Below are positions 22,058-33,962 of a stretch of 64,000 nt of DNA, in pieces. Within the stretch, counting starts at the first letter, position 1. Each line of letters opens with the position of its first letter. The DNA comes from Thamnaconus septentrionalis (taxonomy: Eukaryota; Chordata; Actinopteri; Tetraodontiformes; Monacanthidae), in the NCBI GenBank assembly GCA_009823395.1, contig CM020513.1, positions 6,285,501 through 6,349,500 on the forward strand, given 5' to 3'. The notes below the pieces were generated by a model. That model did no database searches, was not told where the DNA came from, and worked only from the letters and a program-made list of their open reading frames with translations. The position numbers and the translations under genes are program-made.

Positions 22058-24950
22058 TTATGTTCCCATGGTTCCTTTCCTCAGCTCGTGGCTGCGCAGT
22101 CTGGCCTCGGCGCGCTGCAGCATCGTCTGCTGTAATCCGTTCAAGTGCGTGACGGAGGCCAAGTGTGAGCCGGGGCCGCCGTGCTGCAGGGGCCCCAGGG
22201 GCCCCAGGGGCCCGTAGCCCGAGTAGGCGGGGAGGAAGGGGGAGGTGTAGTAGAGGTGACCGTGGGGGAACGGGGTCCTGGTCGGGTGGGCCCCTGGATG
22301 GACGGGCCCCGGCCCCCCAGCCTGGTGGGGGCCACCGGCTCCTTTGCTTTTGTCCGACGACGTGGCCATCTCGGCCAGCGACCACAGTTTGGGTTTGGGG
22401 GCCGGGTTTGGCCCCTGGGTGGCGCCGCAAGAGTCCAGGTGCTCTTTGGAGAGCGGGCCGGCGGAGGTCGGGGTCGAGGTCGGGGTGCGCTCCGTCCGGG
22501 GGGGAGGCGCCCCAGTGGGGGTGGAGTCCCTGAAGTCTGGATGGCTGAAGGGCCGAACGGCGTCGCTGCCGCCGCCGCTGACGTCTCTGAACGGCGAGGA
22601 GGGACAAAGGACGACTGCAGGAGGTCGGGGAGGAGGTGAGTAGGGGAGGAGGAGACACACACACACACGCACTCATCATTGTTGTAACATGTATTTATAC
22701 TGCCACGATCAGAAATATAAACGGACTTACAAAATGATCAAAACAAATAAAAAAAAGGGAAGAATAGAAAAATATTTTCATTGACTTAATGCTTATTTGT
22801 TACTGTTTGTACTTTTCCATGTGCAACATTCAGTGTGTTCTGTTATAGAAACAGACAGCTGAATGGAAAAAAATAAATTAACTGGCAAAGTTGCAATGTT
22901 TAACAAAATATGAGATAAAAAAAATGATAAGGCTTTTGATATTCTAAATATTCAACCATAATAATATTAAAAAATATACACATATTATGGTGTATCTGAA
23001 GTTTTTGCACTGATCACTTATTTTTCACTGAAAGGATTTTAAAATATCATTTTGCTTTGTTGCTGTTTTGTTGAAGGATTTTTCATTGTAAAAGAAAAAC
23101 AAATGAAATTTAAAAAACAATACCAAATTTCAGAACCTTTTTTCTTTCCTGCAGCTTCACAGAGAAAAACGAATGAAGACGACAAAGAAACTTTTGCCCT
23201 CGATGAAAATGACCCAAAGTTCAAGAAACAGTTGAAAAACATCAGCGACCGCTGACGGATGAAAGGGTCAAAGGTCACAGCGACTCACCGGCGTGTTCGT
23301 CGTGGCTCTTGGTCTCCGACTCGGCGCTGCTGTCGGCCTTGGCCGGGACCTCCCCCTCCTCCTCCTCCCCGTCCTCCTCCTCCCCGTCGTGGCGCTCCAG
23401 GTCGACCTCGTCCTCCTCGTCCTCGCTGCGGTTGCGCGGCGTCCACGTCATCTTGTTCTCCTTCTTCAGCCGCCGCCGGGCGTTGGCGAACCAGGTGGAC
23501 ACCTGCGTCAGGGTCATCTTGGTGATGATGGCCAGCATGATCTTCTCGCCCTTGGTGGGGTAGGGGTTCTTGCGGTGCTCGCCCAGCCAGGCCTTCAGCG
23601 TGGCCGTGGCGTCCCGCGTGGCGTTCTTCCGGTAGGCCGGGTCACCGTACGGGTAGGAGCCCAGCGACCCGAACGGGTGGTAGTCCAGGGGGCCCGAGAC
23701 GGCCGAGCCGGGCGGCTCGTAGCCGGCGCTCTGAAACAGGGAGCGGAGTGTTGATTGCGTGCGGCTCGCAGCGCGAAGCCGTTTTCTTGGCAGCTCGCCG
23801 CCGGAGAGCAGATTCCTGATCTTAACGAGGCCGGCGGGTTAAAGAAGGGCTTAATTAAAACGGACAAACAAAATGTAATTTGCACACAGTGGAGCTGCAC
23901 AGGCCCCTTATTCTTCTAATCGCGGCGCTGTCAGAGATCAGCCGGCACCTGATTTAATGCTGTGGGGAAAATAAATCCTGCTGCTGCGTCCAACAAACTT
24001 TGCAATTTCCGCTCGAATTGTAAATTTTTGTTTTTTTGTCTTCACGTCCACAGCTTCTGCCGCATTTAGAAGATCAAGCACCTCTATTTTTGTGTGTCAG
24101 TGATACAGTCAAATTAGTCACAGTTAGTTACAGACTGAAAACGTATGCATATTTACACGGACAAGCGGGTAGAAAAAGGTGTGAAAAGCAGTGAAACGGT
24201 GGCGTGAGTGCAAATAACAGCAATGTAAAAGGTACATTTGTAAAAAAGAAAAGAAAAGCAAAGAAAGTAGAATAAAATGAAATAAAAATAGGTTCCTCAA
24301 ATACAGAATGAAAAATCAACAAAGTTTCAATCTATAATAAATATTACAGTTTTAATGAAATTGTAATATTACCAGTTAATCCAGTTTTCCAAGGTCACGA
24401 TGGTCTGTTTTGTAATAAATTATTAAGTTAATATTAAAGTTTCTGACATTTACTGTTATTATTACTATTATTATTGTTGTTGTTGTTGTTGTTGTTATTG
24501 TTATTGTTAGTATTAGTATTTATGCAACATGATTTACAATTATTCTACTGACAGTTGCAACTCGGGGTGTAAAACATTAGAATAACTTCAAACTGTTGAA
24601 AAAATAAAATAAAATAATAACAAAAAAAAACAAAAAAAAACCCGAAACCCGAAACCAAGCTGAAGCGAACCGAACCGAACCCGGAGTCCCCAGAACCGGA
24701 AGTGCCGTCCACTCACCACAAAGGAGCCGAGGGTGGCGGCGGCCCGCGGCTCGCCTCCGTACGGCAGGTGTGCGTTGAATCCGGGCGACGCGGCGGATCC
24801 CGAGTAGGGAGCGAAGGCTGAGCCCGAGGAGGGCCGGGCCAGCTCCTCGGCCCGGGGCCCCAGCAGCAGCCCCGGGCCGAGGGAGGGGCACGGGTGCAGG
24901 GCCAGCGACACGGAGGGCTGGAAGAGAAAACCCTGGGGCTGGTAGGACAT
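22058..24950 (-). CDS. irx5: Iroquois homeobox transcription factor, IRX5 type
   Basis: Nuclear TALE-class homeodomain regulator of patterning (neural, heart and retina in other vertebrates). Three CDS exons: 24950-24717, 23730-23289, 22614-22058; 410 aa against 483 in human IRX5. The start [18 protein letters not shown] matches the family N-terminus. Homeodomain in exon 2 (about residues 104-165): [20 protein letters not shown], the three-residue loop PYP, recognition helix [28 protein letters not shown] before it and [12 protein letters not shown] after it favour IRX5 over IRX2, IRX3 or IRX6. An acidic run follows. The Iro box ([16 protein letters not shown]) is in exon 3. GEHRK replaces the usual NEHRK, and the C-terminus is short and Gly/Pro-rich, so this may be the divergent b copy of the teleost pair. 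No irx3 or irx6 lies within 21 kb on one side or 39 kb on the other. Confidence 0.9.
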
Positions 24951-25135
24951 GACGGCGGCGGCTCTAACTCACATCGGCGGGCGCAAAGTGCGCGTTTGTC
25001 CGGGACGGCGGAGGGAGGGAGAGGGGGGAGGAGGAGGAGGAGGAGGAAGAAGGGAAGGGAGGTGTGGGGGGGGCGTTCAATACCGGAGGAGCATCCAGGA
25101 GGCTGCAGAGATCAGAGCGGACAAGTTTTCATTTC

Positions 25136-25179
<44 letters not shown>

Positions 25180-25340
25180 TGGGGAGGAGGAGAGGGGGGC
25201 GGGGCACTTGGGAGGGGAGGAGAGAGTGATGAGGAGGGAAGGTGGAGATAGTGGCACACAAGAGAGAGAGAGAGGGAGAGAGAGAGGGGGAGAGAGAGAG
25301 AGAGAGAGTTCAGGCGCGAGGAGGAGAGGGAGGGGAGAGA
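24951..25340 (-). promoter_or_regulatory. irx5: irx5 promoter side with GAGA repeats
   Basis: GC-rich 5' flank directly upstream of the start codon, then purine blocks: GGA/GAG triplets at 25010-25060, (GA)n at 25138-25176 and 25259-25312. No TATA box recognised. The promoter role is inferred from position. Confidence 0.45.
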
Positions 25341-26305
25341 AGTGTGAGGAAAGACTCGACTTTAAATTGAAGGTAAGGGCAACATTAAAAAAAAAACAAA
25401 AAAACCCACACGTTCAGCTGCTCCCGATGCGTTTCAGCATCTGGATCCTGCAGTTGTTGTAATTGGAACTGTGCCGTCCCAGCGACTTCAGGTTCAACAC
25501 CCGAGTCGTTTGGTTCGTCTTCCGACTTCTCTGATTGACAACTTTTCCACAGAGGACTGTTGAGCCACTCTGCAATTTATTTCCTCAGTTTGAAGTCATC
25601 CACGACGTTTTCTGCCTTGACCTGGAAACAACAGCATCTTGTTTTTTTTTTTTAAACTTAGCTTAGCCTGTGTGGTCGCTTGATGTATTGCAGCTAATAA
25701 CTCCACCCCTCTCTCACCCTCCCACCACCAAAAGTGTTTTCCTCCACCTCCATACGGGTGTTTTTGTACGGAAGCGCATTGCTGCCACACAAAAAAAAAA
25801 AACACTGCTCAGAATCATGTTATAATGTGAAACTTTTTCACGTTTTTACGTGATCATTTTCACGTAAAAACAAGACACTATCACAAAATAACGTGATATT
25901 TATGTGAAAATTATCACCTAAAAACATGAAACTACCATGTTATTTCGTAAAAATTATCACGGAAAACGCAAAACTATCACCATGTTACGCGATACTAACC
26001 ACTATTTCTTTCTAGTGTGACAGCAATGCGCTTCTGTAATTTTTTTTGAAAATATTTTAAATGCCAATAAATATTATTATCGGTATTTATCGGTAATTTA
26101 ATTGTAATTGATACATATTGGTATTTATTATTTATCAAATGTTATTATAAATAAAGTTCATCTATATTCATGATAGTCACATCTTCTGTTCAACACATGT
26201 GTGACGACTTGGTCTGTTTGTGGGTTTTGTGCAGCGCCCCCTACTGCATGGGAACAGAACCTGAATCCAGCTGCCGCGTTGCATCACAAATCACAGAGCC
26301 AGCTG

Positions 26306-26336
<31 letters not shown>

Positions 26337-28200
26337 CGTGCGTGTGTGTTAGCGTCCACTCAGCGGGCGCTAAGCTCACTCTCTAATCTGATTTGCTGCT
26401 CCTATAATTAGCGCTCGACTGGGCGAAGAGTGTCGGCGGACTTTTCCTTCCCGGAGGAGCCGGAGAAACGGAGACCAGGTGACCAGGGGCGTTTCTTCTC
26501 GCCGCCGCTGCGTCCACGTGGCGAGGAGCGGGTGACCAGCAGATCGGCCGGTAAGAGTGGGCGGAGCCCGGCGGCCTGATTGCTGTTGATCCTCATTAGC
26601 GAAGCGTCCGGCGGCCATCCGAGGCCACGGAGCTCCGGGGTTTGTGTGTAGCTTGGAGGCAACGCCGCCTCCCCTTGGTGCTTGTTGGCTTCGCCTGATT
26701 GGTCCAGGCCCCCCACCAAGACTCCAATACGGCGCCCCCCCCATTTTTTTTATGGGCTGTCTACACGGAAACAGGTATTTTTGAAACTGTATGTTTCTGT
26801 GCACGGTTCGGCCTTTTCATCCAGGCGTAACCGCAGTTGTCGGCACCTGAACCTGGAGCTTTTCGTAACCGGAGTCCAGGGTTTTTTCAACCTTTTCGAG
26901 AAGTCTGGTTATGGCGGTCAGTCACATGTCAGGGACGGGAAAACCGCGATAATCTCTTTTTGGCATTGTTAAACAGTGTCGCAGTGTGCGACGGTAAACA
27001 CTGACTGCTTTTACATGCACAGCTTAACTGAGCTGGCCTCAAAATTCGGTTTTCTCGTCTAACCGGTCAACAATCGAGCTGCGCAGAGTACTGTGTTGTT
27101 GCAACTCTTTTTGGAGAACACTTTAACATTCAATTCAGTTCTCCAGTCATCGTCGGACTAAGGCAATAATTTGTTTTCTTGAGTATCATGTAAACGTAGC
27201 GATTGAGGCGTCTCCATAGAAACCAGTGGACGTGACCAGGTTGCTAGGGTTAGCTTAAAAAACTTATCAGCGCTTTGTGTGTCGCCGTGCTTTGACTGAC
27301 ATGACTCCCCGTGCACATTTTGTTGAATTTCTATTGATTTTGTGCTCATGTGTTACAATGAGCTTGTAGCGCAACCAAGCTGTCAGTCAGTCCAGACGAA
27401 AGAATCTCACCTGCTTCGGTTCGCCATTGTTGTTTTTCCCACCATGACTTTTTCCCAGCCTTGTAAATTGACTAATATGGTCTTCCTGTTTGGAGTGATA
27501 TCACCATCTCACTCCTGCTGGCGCTGCCTTGACCAATCAGGCCTTGTGGCGCTTGAATCCATATGGAACTATGGCTGTTGATTTTCTTTAAAATGTCGGC
27601 AGAAAATTGAACATTCAGCCAATCACGCTGCTTGAAGAGAAAATGACTTCAGGGTTCTGAAACCCCACCCCCTCTCACAAATCCATAAAAAAGGATTACT
27701 GCACATATCGGCATTACTGATCGTACGTTGTCCAGAGGCCCAAACTACAACTACAAATACGTACAAATACGATAATAATCGAACACCTGGTATTGTGTAG
27801 CCAACGGAATTTTTTTTTCTTTGACTGTTTAAATTGTTTTTATGCGTGTTTTTAATGAGATACGTGTCATGATCTACTGTTTGTGTGTTTTCTGTTTTAT
27901 TTTGGTAGTCTCATCTCCTTGTGGTTTTCCGTGCTTTACATCCTGTTTCCGTTGTCCCGCCTTTTTGTTGCCCCTTGATTGTTCTCACCTGTGCTCTGGT
28001 TGCCCTCTTCAGAAAAATGAAGGACGCCAGCCGTGTTAAACCAAATATTGATTTGGCCTAATGAAGCTTGGGTAATGTGAAAACTCCTCCCTTCTGCTTC
28101 CAGAAGTGTCGCCGTTCTCCGCCCCACACCCCACCCGCCTCCCCCACCTCCAAGCGCATCACAAGCATGACTGCACCGACGGCGATGCCGTTGTGAAATG
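25341..28200. other. Intergenic stretch between irx5 and sowah, left part
   Basis: No confident gene. Holds the complete inverted-repeat element at 25769-26036, a (TG)n run at 26312-26348 and otherwise unique sequence. Open frames here have no splice sites or family features that I can support. Confidence 0.5.
25769..26036. mobile_element. Small inverted-repeat DNA element (MITE), complete
   Basis: 268 bases between TA dinucleotides. The left end CGGAAGCGCATTGCTGCCAC and the inverse of the right end (GACAGCAATGCGCTTCTG) match in 20 of 22 positions. The inside is an array of palindromic words around AACTATCACG/CGTGATA, as in the larger truncated copy at 12181-12949. No coding capacity. TA flanks fit a TA-targeting transposase, but the superfamily is not assigned. 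Confidence 0.8.
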
Positions 28201-28554
28201 GTGCAAATTTGAATTATTATTCTATATTTTTTAAGCCGCTCCTCTGCTGATGGGGCGAGCAGATTAGCCAGCGAGCAGATTAGCAAGCAAGCATTTTCAC
28301 GCTTTTTTAAGCATCTTTCATTTAAAGCGCTCCGAGGTGGCGGAGGATGGAGGCTGAGCGCTCACCTCCGTTCTCCGCTGCCGCTAAACGATCCTCCAGT
28401 GACTCTTTCATCGTCGCACAAAGTCGGGAGCCTCGCTGTGAAGTGCCGGTGGAGTGTTTTTTATTTTTTAATTTTTAATCAAATCATATAACAATTTGCA
28501 CGTACAAAGTTGTATATTCAGGAATTGATGACACTTTTCACGAAAGATATTCAC

Positions 28555-28770
28555 ATGAAAAGCAGCGGTGGCGGCGGCTTGTTTTCCCCCGACTCCTCAT
28601 CAGTTAGTTTAGCCCGCGGGGGCTAATGCTAAAGAGGTTAGCCCAACGACAGCGTGTTTAATTAATTGGAAAACATTCCTTTTTAATAGTTATCATCCAA
28701 GTGCTGTTATCTGGGCCCAGACGTAATTACCACCCAGGGGATTTCCGCTTTTAACTGCTCGGTAAATGCT
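28555..28770. promoter_or_regulatory. Candidate conserved enhancer between irx5 and sowah
   Basis: Non-repetitive block with several homeodomain-type cores (TTTAATTAATTGG, GACGTAATTACC) and TTATCTGGGCCCAG. Position in the irx5-sowah interval makes an irx5 enhancer plausible. Inference from composition only. Confidence 0.3.
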
Positions 28771-29103
28771 GCTGTGAAGTGCTGAAGAAAGGCTTTGTCT
28801 CATCTGAAAAAAGAAAAAAGGCTTCAGACGAGATGGAAACGAGCCACTTTGAGGCACAAATCAGCGCTCGCTGTTAAGCAAATATCAATCTGGTCGCCTC
28901 CTGACGGAGGAAGATATCAGAAAAGACCTCAATCCGGGAGTTCCGGCAGTCCGCTCCGAGAGCTAGCGCTGGAAACAAGTTATGCTAGCTGTAGCTTTGG
29001 GATAACAGGCTAATATCCATTAAGGAGCAGTTTTCTCTTCTTCTTTTACTTCTTCTTCTTTTTCTGTTTAATGGCAGTTGGACTATTCAGTGTGAGAATT
29101 TTA

Positions 29104-29107
<4 letters not shown>

Positions 29108-29138
<31 letters not shown>
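29108..29138. repeat. Poly(T) run
   Basis: About 31 T in a row; on the minus strand it could be the tail of a retroposon, but no body was recognised. Confidence 0.8.
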
Positions 29139-29144
<6 letters not shown>

Positions 29145-29493
29145 TGAAGCCTGCTCATCATATGGGTTAATTAGCACTGCCTCTCAGGTGACTCAAACTC
29201 CTGCACAGCAATTTTAGCAAGTTGGAGCTCAAAATCTTGGAAAGCAGATTCACAAGAGTTACGTCTTACGGGCCAATCAGAATTGGGTCAATCAGAATCA
29301 CATCTTGACCTTCAAGCCAGACCTTTAGAACCCTTCCTGCTCGTGCCACTGGGACGTACAGTATTCTAGCCAGATGTACAGTTAGCAGTAGCATTGTCGC
29401 AGAACATGGAACAGCAAAACCAGAGTTGAGTTCCAGACTGAGTCTGTTCTTGATCTTCTGGTCCACAGGAGGAGCTCCTGCTGACCGCTGACG

Positions 29494-32400
29494 ATGGAAG
29501 ATCTTTCGTCAGAGTCGCTGACGGCTGACGAGGTCCTACAAGATTCTCTGGACCACCGCGGGATGGACCGGGACCAGAGTCTGGACCAGGAGAAGTCAGC
29601 TCCCTGCCAGAGCCAGAACCAAGACCAAGACCTGGACTGCCACGCTGGCTCCGACCGCGACCAGGACCAGGACCAGAACCATCACCAGGACCAGGCCCAG
29701 GACCAGGACCAGGATCAGGGCCAGGACCAGGACCGCGGCTCAAACTCAGTCAATCAGGACACAGCTGTGGAGTCAGCCGGCAGCGTCCCAGCGCTGGTTA
29801 TCACTCAGGCAGAGGAGGTGAGCAGCAAAGCCTGATGGGAAACGACGTGACTTCACCGCTGCATCTCGTCTCCGTCTTTGTTTGCGGCACTTTCTTCTCG
29901 GCGTTTTCCTCCTTTGTTCTTTGCGTAAATGTTGTTTCTGACGGAGTTCAAAGCTTTGCCGTGCTGACAGCTTTTTTTCATCAGTCTGCCAATGTGGCTC
30001 CTCCCCCTTCTTCTTTCTCCTTCTTCTCCTTCTCCTTCTTCTTCTTCTCGTCCTCTCACTCGGGCTTTGTGGGTTTATTGCTGTAATTATGCGCTCAGGT
30101 CTCGTTGCCGCCCGTCAGTGCCGCTGATGTGAGACATTGTGGATGTTTTTCGCTAACGTCGCGGCTTCACGCCGACTATTTTAAATCCCGGCTGTGTTTT
30201 TGAGTGACGAGATGAGGAGCGATCCTGGCCGCTTTCATCACAAGCCGCCCGCATTTTAATTCTTGACAGTTATTCTCTCTCTCAGTTCTTTTTAAATGAT
30301 CGTTCCTTTTATCAACATATTTCCAGCGGGTGCCGCGTGCATGGTTTAACGCACAAAACAATAATCGTCAATGTTTTGGCCACATCCTGTTGAAATCATC
30401 TAAGAAACTTGTTGTTGTTGTATTTTTAAAGAATTACTGTAAAAATAGCAGTTTTAAGTAACACTTTTTTTATAACCAATGTTTTGCCATGTTTGCAAAA
30501 TCAATATTATAATGACAGTGCATTTTCAGTGACATTTTAATGTTTTTAAATTTGTTTGTTGCCCCTTCTTTCTTTGTCTGCCGCTCATATTTTAAATGTT
30601 TTATTGCAACCAAAGACAAAACTGATTATGGTTTGATATTTAAATTGACGTGGTGGCCAGGAGCTAGCCAGCTAGTGTTAGTTGGTAGGCTAACATTAGT
30701 TTTGGATGGTGTGTCTGGTTCTGTATAGGTTCAGTAGAGTGTCAGTAAAGGTTTGGGCCTTATTGTCTTAGTGAACAGGTGTTATGCAAGATTTTTTATT
30801 GAAATCAAACACAAAATTAAAATTCTTAGTTACCTAGCTTGTTAAATGTAGCGGTGAAAAGCGCAGTTCGATAGCCCAAACAAATTGCTCTTTTAGCTGC
30901 TAAATGTGATGTTTTAAACCATCGGTAAAGTTGAACTTTACGTATGCTCACCACTAGGGGGAGGTTTTAACATTGTTTTTATTATTATTCTTATTTTACA
31001 AAACAAAAACAAACCCTGTGGCATCAGAGGGGGCGTCAGTTCTAAGCGGCGGCGTCCTCAGAGCAGCCGAGTGTGTCGCCGCCGCCGCCGCTCGGCTGAG
31101 GGCGGCGACGTCCAACCCATTAGCCTCCGTCGCCGTGTCACGCGCTCACTGATCCGAACCGCCACCCAAATACGTTTCCCCAGGCGTCCGCGGAGGAGGA
31201 GCACTCGCGGCAAATTGACTTTTTCCCGCTGATCTGAATTTGCCGGCGATAGCGATGTCACGCCGGAGTTATTTACCCCTCAGAAGAATTCAAATCAGCC
31301 CCCACCGCTCCCGCCCACCTTCTCCCTCAACCCCACCCTCCCCCCACCAGTAGAGGGCGATATGGGGGAACTAATATGAATGCAAATGGGATTAGGCCAC
31401 CGCATTAGTGTCTGATCAACACTTGAACAGAGTGGCGAGCAGGAGGAGATAGTGATCCAGGACGGCTGGAGGAGGAGGGTGGGCGGCGGGGGTTAACACA
31501 CACACACACACACAGGAGCTCCGGCAGCTATCAACCAAGTCTTTAATACATGGAAAAGCTCCTCCGAGGAGATTTGAAAACAGCTGAGATGTCATTTGAT
31601 CTTTCAGAGTTTCGGTTACTGTGGTAATTTGCTTTTTATTTTTTATCTGAACCTCTGATGGACCTCTACTCTCCTCACGGGGTCACGACCCACAGCCATG
31701 TTTCACTGTCAGTGGTAAAATTATTTTTACATTTATTATTACATTTTTGAACGTGGGTTCCACAGTGGGTAACGTCCAAAAACGGCACCCTCGTGTGGCT
31801 TCATCGAGACACCAGTTGCTAGTTTTTGGGTTGTTTTTTTTTTTGAAACGATGCTGCCCCACTATGTGACGAGCTTGTGAGGTCTCATCGGGGCTAGGGT
31901 TAGTTGTGTGGTTTTGGGTGGCTAACCTTTATAGCGCCACTTAAGGTCTGGCATGGGTACTGCAGCTGGATCAGTCGGTTTTTTTCACTGGTTCCATCCA
32001 GATGATGGAATGTTTTTGGAGGTGACTTAGTCTGTACAAAGCTTTTTTTGAGGGCAGTTTGTACTTTTTTTTTCAAAATTTTCAAAACATTTTTCAGTTC
32101 TCATGTTTGCCTGCTCGTGGTTGCAGGTGGGGAAAATTTAGCTTGTTCTGAGGTTTACAGAAACACAGCAACTGGCTGGCCCAGGTGTTCCACAGGGCTT
32201 TCGCAGGACCTCAGAGGAAGGAAGAGGTGGAGCTGCAGCAAGGGACAGGAACAGGAAGCAGCACCACATCTGCTGAGGAACAAGCAGAAGATCTGGAACC
32301 TACAAGTCTGAATGCCACGGATCCTTCTGTCTTGGAAGCTCAAGTGTGATTTGTTTTCTCAGCCGATCAGAGTAGGACCGGACCAATTGGCATCCTCTGA

Positions 32401-33221
32401 GAAGGAAGAGGGAGGCGGAGCTCCAGCCAGAGACAGGAAGAGGAAGCTGCTGAGAAATAAGCTTCCTCATTGAGGTTCCTTTGGCTTTTTTTGTACATCT
32501 TGGAGATAAATGACTCAAAATTCACCGGTGTGAACCACAACACACTGTGTGTGTATGTGTGTGTGTGTGTGCAGCTTCCTCGCTGACGGTGGTAATTAAA
32601 CACGCTCGGTGTGTCGTCTCTCACCGAGGTCTTTTCCTGTCGGGAACGACAGGAAAAGAACCCACCCACCCCGAATCCCCCCCCCCCACTTCCCGAACAA
32701 CACAAACCTCAGGAGGATCCCGCCATCGTGTCACTCTGTACTACCTGCTCATTAGCGGCGCTGCATCAAACATCCCCCGCTTTCAAGTCTTTCCTCCGCC
32801 ATTCATTCAAAGCCATCGTGTGATTGGTCATTAAAAACAATGGCAGCATTGGTGGCGGCGGTGGCGTCTTTTCATGTTTCCCTACTGCCCAGTTTAAGCC
32901 CTCCTCCTCCTCCTCCTCCTCCTCTACTGTCCTGGCTTCATTGCTCTCATTCCTCACAGTACAAAAGTCGACGTGGCGCTAAGCTAACCTCCCTGAAAAC
33001 GACTTTGAAAACTGAAATAGCCCCCAAACAAACTGCAGCTTTAGCCCAGTTTTTACCCTCTTATACATGGGCATTACTGCAGCTCACCACTAGGGGGAGG
33101 TTTTACTAATCCGGCACTAAACCTAAAGGCGGAACCGAGTCGTCACCGTTCACAGTGGAAGTGATTCAAATTGTTAGTTTGAATCAGAATGATGGCTGTG
33201 ACTCGTTTCATGGAGGACTGT

Positions 33222-33275
<54 letters not shown>

Positions 33276-33320
33276 TGTCTTTGTTTGTGCATGTGTATGC
33301 GCGTGCATGTGTGTGTTTTG

Positions 33321-33358
<38 letters not shown>

Positions 33359-33662
33359 TGTCTGTGGGTCTACAGAGGCCTAATTAGCTCTCCCGGGACT
33401 CCCGTCCCAGCCAGTTAGAGGACAATCACGGCTCTCCGGGATGTTAAACTGCCGCTACTGATGTCTGCTGCCAGGCGAGGCCTTAATTCCAGTCAACAGG
33501 CAGCCGACTCGTCACTCGACTCGTTTTGTCTGAGCTGTAAACACTCTCTTATATGCTAATCCGCCGCCACCTGGGCGCCGTTTTGAGGGACGGGAGTGAA
33601 GATTGGGAGTGACGTCAGGCGGGTTTGTTCGGCCTCGTTCATTCAGCACGACGTCGCAACTT

Positions 33663-33703
<41 letters not shown>

Positions 33704-33909
33704 AGAGACACAGAAAAAACAAACAAACCTCCTCCTCGTCCTCTTGTTTGCTGTGTTAGCTTGGACGTACGTCTCTGTGGCGCCTTGAAAATTCTAATTG
33801 TTATGGCAGACACCCGGTCAGAACAGCACTTTTACGTGTCTTTTTACCACTTTTCAAATGTATGTATGAACATGTTGGCGCCACACAATCGGACACGTGG
33901 AAGTCACAA

Positions 33910-33962
<53 letters not shown>

